A DNA stretch of 64,000 bases from Ophthalmolycus amberensis (Eukaryota > Chordata > Actinopteri > Perciformes > Zoarcidae), in assembly GCA_024529925.1 (NCBI GenBank), contig JAFEUB010001547.1:1-64000 (forward strand), given 5' to 3'. Below the pieces are notes generated by a model. That model made no database searches, was not told the DNA's origin, and worked only from the letters and a program-made list of their open reading frames with translations. Made by a program: the position numbers and the translations under genes. Shown one piece after another: positions 42,501 to 55,100 of this stretch; position 1 is the stretch's first letter; every line of letters begins with the position of its first letter.

Positions 42501-45500
42501 TTTTGAGATTTGTCAGACTAAATTGGGTTGTTTATCCAAACTGTTTCCCTTGATTTTGATGAAAGTCAAGGCTGAAGGGATTATTTAGCCCAGTAATCCC
42601 AGTAACACCTCAGGGTCTCCTAGGATGAACCGCAAAACTAAGCATAAAAGAACAGTCCGTCTTCCCTTAACCTGGAAAAAATGTCTGAAACGAACGAACG
42701 GAGAGAAGAATTAGCTGCCTCTGTTGGTGCTAGTGAGATGGCAAGGCTGGATGGTTAGTGCAGTAAAGCTTAGTTTATACTTGCCATCGTGAAGTTGGCG
42801 CGAGGCTTGGTCACGCACATCTGAATTGTTGTAACTTGACACGCGCACGATCATGTGACACAAATAGTTCACTGATAAAAACACAGTTTACGTGTCAAGG
42901 TATTATAAGAAGAAGATCAATTCACTTTTAAATGCTTTAGAAACTGGTGCTCTAAGATTGGTGAAGTCACGATGACTACGTCCACTTCTTATTTACAGTC
43001 TATGGGTTTAACTTAACGTAACGGCAGCAAGTTTGCTGATCAGGCGAAGGAAGGGGCAGCCCCCCGGGATCAGACCCCCGTCTGGGGTTTGCGCTGAGCA
43101 AACTTTGCCAACTGAAGGTCCCTCCGTCTCCAGGAACACAATGGAAAAATCCCATAAACAAAGTACTAAAGCGTACACAGGCCCTGTACCTTCAACGTGA
43201 TTAAAAAGACTTCTTCTTCCTCTCATGTTGGACTGAGGGCAGAGTGGATGCTACAGTGACTCACTATCGCCTCTGGAGGTACAAGTGGTATTACAAGACA
43301 GGACGGGCCGAGGCTAGCTGGTTAGCATGATTATATCAGCAGATATTACTGTAACCAATTCACATTCTGTCGATAATGTTCATTCAGTTTTTGAACTAAA
43401 ATCCTGGCCAGAGCTTACATATTGCACCACTTTCAAGCTAATTTGGGAAATTTGAGCAAAATGAAATGTGATTGATGTTACTAGAAAAAGGGTTGGTTTC
43501 AAAACTTAAGTTTTCATTCCAACCGAACAGCAGCTCCTCAACAACGTTCACTCTTTACTTTGAAAAGAGAAAAATACTTATTGATACCAGCTGCTGGGTG
43601 TTGTTGGAATGAAAACCTCGAACACAGCTTAAGGTCGAACACCACTGCTATAGACATGCCCACCACGATGTACCAATAACTGAGGGGAATTCTGGGTACC
43701 CATCTGGTCCAATGAGCTGACGGCGGAGGACTCAGAACCGCAGCGAGAGTGGTTCCTCCACACCAGGCCGTTCCTCAAAGGGAAGGCCAGTTTACTCCTT
43801 TCAGTGGAGGTAAAGAGCTGCCAGAGTTGCTGTATGTCGTTATACTTACTGTACAGACGCAGTGTTTCCAGAGGCAGGTGGATTGTTACTGTACAGATGT
43901 ACTGTATGGGTCGCTCACCTTGCTGTCTGCTAAGAACACAGGTGGAGGGCTGGACCTGTTGAGGACTTCACGGCTGCTGATTTTCCTCATGCGACTCCTG
44001 ATGTCTGGACTGTACCTGCGCAAGATCTACACACACACACACACACACACACACTAGGGTTGGGTGAGCTTTGTATACTGTACCTTGATATCTTTTCACC
44101 TCCTTTAAGAAAAACAAATGTAAAACGCTTGTCCCATGAGCCCTAGAAGGGAAACTTGTCTTGACTGAATTTAAGTTTTGATTTTCCAAAAACAAACTTC
44201 CACCCTTGTTGAACTGGTTTGTCTGCTCTAGACAATATCTACACTGTATGTTTTGGGCTGTTTCTGTCCCCCTCAACATGTTTGTGCAAAACATTCGATT
44301 GCAAATGTGTACCAATTTACCTGGCAGCTCAGATGGGATCATGTAAAAATAGGTTTCATTTGGTTCGAGTAAGGAAGCCCTGAGACGCACGCAAATGACA
44401 AAAAAATAATCTGGTGATCCATTTTCTAATTCTGATCTAAAATGTTCTCTCTTCTTCGTTCTGACTGAAGAACAGGTGAAAATAAGATTTAGCTCAGATA
44501 ATCTTTCTAAATTCCTTTTTGTTAGGTGGCAAAAACAAGAAAATAATCTTTAACAAACTTTTGAAAACCTATTAAAAACTATTTTTCACACTTAGTTGAC
44601 AGAATAAGAAAGATTATTCTGACCTTTATTCACAAACAGGAGAGAAAACAAGTTAAATCAGACTTTGAAGATGAATAATTTTCAATCATTTTCTCACTCG
44701 CCTCTCAGGGATTCCGCAGTTTATTATTTTTGTGAACAGAATAACTTCTGGTTCTTTATTATGTGTTACTGAAGTACCTCATGTTATGGTAAACTATACA
44801 ACAGCTGTTCAGGAGCTACTGAAGCTGTAATCTCCTGTCTGCACTACAGATGGCAGCACTGCACTGAGAGTGAAACTGTGTTAAACAAAGCGGCCATCTA
44901 CAACAAATACATACCATAATATAGCACTTAGCACTTACGCCAAACAGTTCAGTAGCGTTCAAGTTTTTGTTTGCACCTGCCTTTATTAAAAAGACCACAA
45001 CTTCATATCTTGCACTGTTTATTGTTTAATTCAATTTAGCCTTTTTCTATTTTTTTTCATTACTTTTAAAATCCTATTTATATATTTGTTGATATTGTGC
45101 CTTTTATGTCTTATGTAGCTGTTGAAAGGTGCTTCACTTAAGGACGTTTGCAGTACTTGACATGAGGTTTACTACAGTACATTAATGATTCCTTCTACTC
45201 CACCTTTCAGAGGGAAACTGTCCTCCGTTACATTTATCCGACTGACATTGTGACTTACTTTGCAGATTTTCATATTTTGCACACACAGCAAAAGTCACTT
45301 TTTGTGTTGGTAGTGCAACATCACAAATGTCTTCTAGGACGATTGCAGCTTTAATTTCGTGCGAGTCACTGCGCGTCAGCCGTCTCGATGATGCCAGTGT
45401 TTGTGCCATTTATAACATCTGTAAACACCTCTGCTTTTAGACGGGGTTAGATGACACCAGTTGGTTTCAAACAGGGCTGGGCGGTATGGCCTAAAATCTA

Positions 45501-46004
45501 TACCACGGTATCATTTCAAAGCACAGACGGTAGCGGTGTATATCAAGGTAGAGCACCGGTATGACACCTGCACGGCAAAATGTCAACCTTCCCAAAGTCA
45601 ATGTAGACCGTCAAAAATTCAAAATGTCATCTTTTACTTTGTTGTTGTCATCTGTAGTTATCTGCAGAAAACACACAATCTAAATGAATACAAAATAAAG
45701 ATTTGATTTGTATTTGAAACTTCCTCAGATTAAAAAGACTAATCTAGTGTTAGGAAGGTAAATCGATCATAATTCTCTCTCTAAAATCTATTTCATGTTG
45801 CTGTGAAAACGACTTGATTCATTAAAGTCACACCAAAAAACTACATCATACAAGATTATATTGGAACACATCACGATAATAAGTACACATTATTACTGAG
45901 TATAGTGATTATACTTACTGTCCACTACTGCCCAGAGGTCAGTATAAACATATCAATGAACTGTTTTCAGTAGCATGGAAGTCACTCCCTGAATAAATCA
46001 AAGC

Positions 46005-46051
<47 letters not shown>

Positions 46052-49000
46052 CGTGCGTGCGTGACTCTGACCTCCTCGGCCGTGACGGGCTCCGATGAGC
46101 GGCTGATGGCGGAGATGTGCACCATCTCCACGTCGGGCTCGTTGTCGTTGTACGCGCCGCCCTCGTCGGCGGTGTCGTCGAGGTCGGAGGTCAGCCGGCT
46201 GTCCATGCTCAGGTAGTCGGCGGACATGGCGGACAGGAAGGACAGGCGCTCCACGTCCTGGCAGTCCAGATCACTCTCTACTCCCTCCGGCTAGAAGAGA
46301 CACATGATGGATCTTGGGTAGGAAGGAAGGATGGACAGACGGATAGCACAAGAACAAGAGAGAAGAGAGAAAGACAAACAGAGCCGAGCTGTAGAGCACT
46401 ACTGGCAGGAAGTAGGAAGACACAGTGAGCATGCTCAGAGCGCACGCACGGGTGGCTGCTATCAAGTCTACCGGAGGATAGAAGGGCAGTCCGTCCACTA
46501 CAGACTATAATACAGGGATAAGGACTAAAACTAATGCACTCATTAATACAAAAGGGTGGACCAAATAACAGAAACACACAAAGAAAGCAGAGTGTAAACC
46601 AGTGACCCCTCGGGTTTAACCCCTCATGCGACTGATTTAAAATGATTTTTCCAGCCTGGGTAGTTTTGGCCTTCGTTCCTATCAAAGTGTGAGAACATTT
46701 CAGTCACCAGTGTCTTTGCTGAGAGCTGGAGTCCAAGTGGCTCTGCTGGACTTTACACTTTGAGGTTTACAATCTACCGAAACATGCCAAAATTGGAAGT
46801 AACAGTTAAACAATATATTTTGGATGCCAAAGTGTAAAAGTTGAGCACCATAAGTCGAGTGCCATCCAGTCCCATTATAATGGAGACAACAGCAGACATC
46901 TCGACAGCTGATATACCAAAGAATAGGCAGCTCACATCAAAACGATGTAGTTGATAAATAGCGTTACAGGTGGATAAATATGTATTTTTGTATTTTGGGG
47001 TGAACTGTCCCTTTAAAGCACTTCTGCACTGGCTTCATGTTGTAAAAGCAGTGTCACCGTGTCCTCCAGACTTTTTAAAGCTGAAGGGAACGGTGGCCAA
47101 AACCTAGAAAGCACAAACGCCTTCACACTTGAAGCTGGCACTTTCAAGGCCTAATCTTTTGATTCGTTTTCCAGTTCATTGATGTTGGTTTTGCAGCTCA
47201 GAAAAGTTTTAAGGGGTGAATTAAAGAGTTATTTTGTATTAAAGTTACCAACTGCAGCTTTAAAGCCTCCATGTGTGGAATTCAAAAAACGAATTAGTAT
47301 CTCCAGCGGGGCAGACAGTAATAGGCCGAATGTAACATCCAGATTGCGACAATTTTCTCTTGAGAAAAACATACGTTAATACATCAGGATAAGTAAAAAA
47401 TGAAAAGATGCTTTAATTACATTGAAAATGTTTCACATGGAGGATTCAATTCCCTGGTTATCCCTGACTGAAGCCTGTGAAATCAACATGTGTGTGTGTG
47501 TGTGTGTGTGTATTTACCTTGCCGTCAGAAACCCACACAGCCTGCAGCTGCTGCTCTCTGATGGAGTCTTTGACGCCGCCGTACCAAGCGTCGTTGGCCG
47601 AGTTCAGATCAATGGTGGCTGGATGAGAAAACCATCAAACCTCAGCATACACACTCAAAGGAACAGCAAATGTGTATATTAGTGTGTATCACAGCCGGAC
47701 TGAATGTCCGTACATGCACGTGGACCGTACCGGTGAATAGGTGCGAGCAGGTCTTCCTCAGTTTGACGGCCTGTTCGTAGAGCTTGCGGGCGCTGCGGTT
47801 GGAGTTGGGGACGATCCTCTGTCTCATGGCCTTGATGCCGTGCTTGCTGTCTGGGTTGAAGAAGATGACGATGGGGTACCACTGGGTGTAGTTCAGGGTG
47901 TCCACCGCCTTGGGCGTCACGTCCAGCAGGGCGTGCTTGTCCTGAGTGGCGTGGGGAACGGAGACACGAGGTAATGGTGAAACAAATCTGCCGACGTGTT
48001 TTTGGTGCGAAGGCTACTATTACAAAAAAGGAGTTTTCTCTTTTTAAGGACACATGATGCAATCATCAGTCAGGATGAACAGATGACCGTCCTCGTGCAA
48101 ATGAAAAGTTGAATTCAAAAGTCCAAAAATATTCCTGCATAACTTAGTCAAGTCACTATCTTTATGACTCTTCTCTGCATGTACTCCTGTTACATTAGCC
48201 AGCAGTCGTCATGTTTCCGTTCAATTGTCAAGCCAATTTTGAGGAAACTTTCGAAATGTGGCACAAAAAGGAAATGCATCCATCAACTAGCCAATAAACT
48301 CGGCTACACAAAGCGTAGTTTCGTCAGAAGTTGGGGGTATAAGCTACGCTTTACGCGGGAAGTGTAAGTTCAGACCCAATGGTCCGAAATATATATATAA
48401 TATATTATATTGACAGCCCATTGTCATAAAAACAACCGGCAAATTGTTCCAAAGGCCCATTGTTCAGAAAGAAACACACTATCCCTGCACCAAACAGAAG
48501 CACATGGCTTATTATTATGGAGAATGATGTCAATGGGCCTTCCCCATTTCTTTCTTCTTGAACTAAAACCCATCTGCGAGAGAAAAATGAAGAGAGGTCC
48601 TCATGACTTTCATTCAATTGGGCAACTTTCAATTAGTATTGGCCACGTTTCATGCTGTCGGAGAGAAGAACACAAACCAATGTAATGATTCAAATGCACG
48701 AGCAAGGGCAGCTGACAGCTGATCAGTCATACAAGTTAAACGTTCGCTGCTTCAGAACTTTTTAGCGGGCGTAAAAAAAGTTTTTTGCACAATTTAGGGA
48801 CTTTTATCGAATTTTGCCGTTTTTTCTACGGATTTTCTACTGCAATACGTCAAAATGCGCATAAAATGACCCAGCTAGTATGTCGTGCTGTGTGTTGAAC
48901 ATGTTGTTCCTGTTTTTGGTAGCCCTTTAACAAACACCATTTCTCCTTAATCCAAGTCCACCGAGGGTTAAACGCAGTGGTGTATAAAGTACTCAAAAGC

Positions 49001-52000
49001 CATACTTGAGTAAAAGTAAAGATACCTTACTGGAAAACTACTCAAGTAAAAGTAAAAAGTCACCTATTAGAATACTACTTGAGTAAAAGTCTTAAAGTAT
49101 CTGATATTTATTGTACTTAAGTACAAAAGTACTTAAGTATCAAAAGTAATTTTCTGATATTAAATGTACATCATAACCTGAACATTAAATGAACATCATA
49201 ACCTGTTCATTGAAAGTAAAAGTACAAGTAAATGCTGTTAATAAAAAAGCGAAGGGTCATAATTTTGAGAATTATGAAGTTTATTCTTTTAAGTGCTGTG
49301 GCTCCATAACCAAGGACATGGAGCTGTGTTGAACATAATTGGGTTGGCTGTGATCCATGCAGGAGCAACAATGTTCAACATAATATATTGTACATAAGTA
49401 TACTTTTGCATCTACTATGAACTTATCATCATAATTCTCCGAAAAGCAATATGACACGATGAAGGAGTTGTAACAGTGCGTTTATAAGTCTGCTCATTAG
49501 ACTAGAGGATGTAGAGGGCAAATGCATAATATTATGTTCAGCAAAACATATCCACTTGATGCATCAGGTCAGTGTTTAGAGAAAGGACACCTGCCTTGTA
49601 AACTCCTATGGGCCTGATTTGAACACAATGGGAAAAGGTTTTGCTCAAGCTGAATCTGCAATTGGGCGACTGCTACCATCATAACTCCATCTGATCATCC
49701 ACAACATGACTCAAATATCAAAACATGATCAATACTAAAGCAACAACACAGTCATTACCGTACTTGAAACTGAAACATGTCCTGTTCATCTTCAAAATGG
49801 AGAATTCAGTCTCGCTCTTCTTGGGCTGAAGACTAGTCCTGCGATGCTAAATAGCCTTTCACAGGCCGCTGAGGCAGGTAGAGGTGTGTTCAGCGTCACA
49901 GACAGCTTGCGCACAGCTGCGAAGGATTCCCCGAATGCTGCGCTCTCGCGGCTCCTGTCAATCCGTGTATATAGCTACAGCTAACGTTAGCCAACAAGTG
50001 CTGCACAACTGTCAACACTTCCTCAGCTCACTAACTCGCTAGCGATCCACGGGTGTTGGTCTTCGTCACCACCGTAGTTTGTTGCGGGAGTAGCAGGTGC
50101 TTCCATTTCTGCTTCCATCATGAAATCAGTCATCGTAGAGTGGAATTCTATTCAGGTAGTCGCCCGCTAGCTTATAGCATGTAGCATCCTGGGCATCACT
50201 GGGAATCAAAACACCGCGGCTTTGAGAGCACTTGTTTGCAATTGCGCATTAACGTGATTAACCAATGATTTAACTTGCTGCTAGGACCACTGATTCACCA
50301 AACCTGCTTGCTTGCAGTCTGTGTTCCACCACAGTCCCCGACGCTGGTCTCATGATTCATTTTGTTTCTAAAGATAGATTTGATTTTGTAGCGAGTAACG
50401 AAGGTTTCAGGGGAAATGTATCGGAGTAAAAGTATCGGTTTTCTTTGCAAAATGTAGTGAAGTAAAAGTAAAAGTAAATAGAAATATAAGTAGTAAAGTA
50501 AAGTACAGATACCCAAAAAAACTACTTAAGTACAGTAACGAAGTATTTCTACTTCGTTACTATACACCACTGGTTAAACGTCACCAGCCATCAGCAGGTC
50601 CAAGGGGGAAGTGAAGTCAAGACTGCAGGTGAAAACTTGGAATAAACTACCGTAGAATGTTAGAATGATGTAAGTACCCATACTGCTGCGATGGTAATAA
50701 ATGAAATGCTGCCTTCAGATCAGGGGCAGAGCCAGCATGACTGTGCAACAGCAGACATCTTTAATATCTCACTGAAGCAGCTTGCTGTTCCCACAGGCCT
50801 CCAGGCTGCCGCCGTCATCACACTTCCCAAGAGGTCAACTGTATCCTGCTAAACTCGCCTATCTATGTTGTCATGAAGTGCTTCGAGCGGTTAGTACCAC
50901 CTCAAAGCCAGCCTCCCCACCTTATTACACCCAAATATTGCCATATCTTTCTCCCTCCATACTTCCCCGTCCCACCCGGAGAAGAAAACTCATGCCAGGA
51001 TATGATTGGAATCACAATGACCAAAACTTGAACTTCATCGTGAGGGTGTCAAAGTCTAACATCAACATCTGTAGTAGATACTCTTTTATCTTAGACTATG
51101 GAGATAAAGACACATTTTGCTTTTTTTTTATAAATAAAAGACCTGAATGAGAAAGATGATTTCCACCAGCTTACAGCAGCAGCAGCAGCTAGCCTGGAGG
51201 TTATACTGCCAAAGAGAGCTATATCCCTGATCCTTCATTGTAAATTATTCAATGTGCTTTCCTCAACCGCATCAATATCTTTTACAAACCAAGTGCTTGG
51301 AGCACAAGTAGTCTGGCTTCAAGTATACCGTGCATGCGCCAGGACATATCAAATCAAAGACACTGCATGATTGGGTCATGCTTAGATCAGCTAAAAGGAA
51401 CTTCCTTCACTTCCTTTTCATAATGCTTTTATCACAGCTGCTGCTGCTGGGATCTTGGATTAGTATACTATCTGTCTTTCTTACTCTCAGTAATAAATGT
51501 TCCGAATGGGAGAGGGGAGGGGCTCAGGTTCTACCTAGAACCATTTGCCTCTGAAGGGGCCTTTTTTTAAAGGAAGGGTTTTTCAAGGTTTTTTTGGACG
51601 GTCTCTTGCAAAAAAGATCTTGAGACTTATAATAGAAAATACAATAAATGTGCTTACTAACTAACTGTTGACCTCAGAGGTTGGTTCTGGTAAATTGCAG
51701 GTAGTTTTACATTCTAAATCTACAATTTTAGGGATACAGATTGATACAGAAAAATCAATCAAAGAATTCATGTCCAAACAACTCAAACTATCCGCAGAGA
51801 CCGTCAACAACATCACATTCCACCGCGTACACCGTCTGGGACCAAGGAACAACAATAACCGACCACGGCCAATCATCGCTAAGTTTGAACACTACAAACA
51901 AAAAGATCAGGTCAGGCAACAAGGCAGGCAGCTCAAAGGAACGGACTACGGACTCAACGATCAATATCCAAAAGAAATCATGCAACGACGCAAAGTTTTG

Positions 52001-52156
52001 TTTCCAATCCGTAAAAACATGATGAAAGAAGGAAAGAAAGCATTTATTTAAAGCAAGTATTGTTGTTTTGTGTATTGTTTTACTTACTTTGTTGTGTTCA
52101 TGTTCCTATATGTGTTTGTTTTCCCCTGATTCAGTGTCTGCAGGTCCTACTGTGTC

Positions 52157-52194
<38 letters not shown>

Positions 52195-55100
52195 ATCAAC
52201 ATTAATGTTCAGTCTATATTAACCCAATCAACATGTCATCTATCAAATTCTTAACCTGGAATATCCGTGGAATTGGTTCTCAGGCAAAAATAAAAGTTTT
52301 GAATCATCTGGCTAAACTGCAAGCAGATATATGCTTATTACAAGAAACACACCTCTCAGAATCAGATCACAACAAATTTAAATCACCACAATTCACTCAC
52401 TCATTCTCGGCTCACTATAACTCAAAACAAAGAGGGGTATGTATTTTAATTAACAAAAAAGTTTCTTTTGTCCATAATTCCACCATCACCGATCCTGAAG
52501 GCCGTTTTATCATTATAAACATATCCATCAACAATAGTCCAGTCACAATCTGTAATGTTTATGGCCCAAACACTGATGACCCATCCTTTTTTCGTAATTT
52601 TCTTTTATCCTTCTCAAACATTTGTAACTGCCCAGTCATAATAGGAGGTGATTTCAACACAGTTATCGACCCATCAGTGGACAGATCTAAAAATCCAAAT
52701 AATAAGCGTACCTGGCAATCCACAGACATGATAAAACAGTTCATGAGTGATTTTGGTCTTGGCGATATTTGGCGATTACAGCACCCAAACTCAAGAGAAT
52801 ACTCATTCTTCTCACCAGTTCACCACTCATACTCATGCATTGACTTCTTCCTCAACAGCAATTCAATCATATCTAATATTTCAGACTCGAAGATCCATCC
52901 TGTCATTATTAGCGACCATGCTCCCGTAACATTTATTTGGAACAGAGTTACCCTACATAAACCTATCACTAGATGGCGCTTCAATACATCTCTTCTCAAA
53001 GACCCTCAGTTTGATAGTCTTATTAAAAAAGAGTGGGCGTCCTTCTTAGAAATAAATGATTCCCCAGAGTCATCACCAACCCTTCTGTGGGAAACATGGA
53101 AAGCAGTTTTTAGAGGAATAATCATCTCATTCTCTGTTTACAAAAAAAAGAAAGAAAAACAACAAGAAGCTGAACTGGAACAACAAATCAACCGACTCGA
53201 AACCATTAATGCAAGTAACTCAACGGAAACCCAGAACGAATTAAGAAAGTACAAATTCCAAATAAATGAAATTATAAATAATAAAACTCAATTCCTCATA
53301 CACAGACTTAGACAAGAAAATTTTCACCATAGCAATAAATCCGGTAAATATCTGGCAAATCAAATTAAACGAAATAAAGAAAAAACAACAATCTCAATCA
53401 TCAAGGACTCTGCAGGGAAGCCCACAAATTCACCCGATGAAATAAATAAAATCTTCAGAAGTTTTTATGCCAATTTATATTCATCTAAAAATAACCCAAA
53501 TCAAGAAGACATCAATTCATTTCTCAACAGCATTGATTTACCACAGCTTAACAAAGAACAAATCAACATACTTGACTCACCATTAACACAGGACGAACTT
53601 TTTACTGCTCTCAATCTTATGCCCAATAACAAAGCACCAGGTCCCGATGGCTTCCCAGCTGAGTTCTATAAACACTTCTGGTTCATTCTAGCTCCACTCT
53701 TTAACAAAATGATAACTGAAATAAAACAAAATTTGCAATTTCCAGCCAACATGAACACAGCCAGTATATCACTCCTCCTCAAACCAAACAAAGATCCAAC
53801 TCTTCCTTCTAGTTACCGTCCCATTTCTCTTCTCAATGTAGATATTAAAATCATCACTAAGGCATTAACTCACAGATTAGACAAAGTCACTCCATCCATA
53901 ATTCATCCAGATCAAACCGGCTTTATCAAAGGTAGACATTCATCCACTAACACACGCAGACTGTTTAATTTAATCAATTACTCATCATTACAACAAACTG
54001 GTACCATCATAGCCTCCTTGGATGCAGAAAAAGCCTTCGACAGAGTAAACTGGACATTTCTCACAAGCACATTACAAAGATTTGGCTTTGGGGAATCATT
54101 TATTAACTGGGTTAAAATTCTATATACTTCACCGTCAGCCACTGTCATTACTAATGGACAAACCTCACAAAGCTTCACACTGCACAGGGGGACTAGGCAA
54201 GGATGCCCACTCTCTCCCTCACTTTTCACCATTTTCATTGAACCGTTAGCTGCAGCTATTCGTCAGAACATCTACATAAAAGGAATTCAAACACTCAACA
54301 CCCATCACAAGATCAGTCTCTATGCAGATGATATATTGCTCTTCCTACAAAACCCCTACTCATCACTACAGGAAACTATTAAAGTCATGGAAGCATTCTC
54401 TAATATCTCCGACTACTCCATTAACTGGAGTAAATCATCCATCCTTCCATTAGATAGTAACAGTTGGGATGGGGCAGCCCATACACCACCTATCCCTTTC
54501 GGCACAGGTGCCATCACGTATTTGGGAATACATATTTCCCCCAGGCTGTCAGAGCTGTTCACACTCAACTTCACTCCATTACTTAAAACAATAAATGACG
54601 ACCTCCTCCGCTGGATGAATCTACCATTATCACTCATGGGCAGAATAGCTACAGTTAAAATGACAATACTTCCTAAAATAAATTACCTATTCACAATGAT
54701 ACCATCTCAACCCACCCACTCCTGGTTCAAGTCGCTTGACTCAATCGTTACTCAATTCTACTGGAAAAATAAAACACCAAGAATTAAACTGGCCACTCTA
54801 CAAAAACCAAAAACACAAGGAGGACTTGAAGCTCCACATTTTTTTCACTACTCTCTAGCAAATAAACTTCAGTACATTCTTAAATGGATCCACCCCAGCC
54901 AATCAGACAACACATGGTTAGATATAGAACAGACAGTTTGCAAGGACATTCAGATTTCTGACTTACCATTTTTAAGCCAATCTATCAAACGCCATCCTTG
55001 TTTCAATATACTAACAATAGCAGAAACTCTGACAGCCTGGTGGAAATTCCACAAAATCACTAACATCACTTTTGCACCTTCAAATTTTACTCCCATATGG

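Larger units (their letters stand above)
46291..47517 (-). other. tjp2 intron
   Basis: It contains a repeat copy at 46850-47018 and a TG repeat at the 5' splice site. No gene was seen. Confidence 0.6.

Noticed and set aside
51668..51745. Upstream part of the ORF1 frame as L1 coding sequence
   Set aside because: It lies outside the target-site duplication, so it is flanking DNA that is open in frame by chance.
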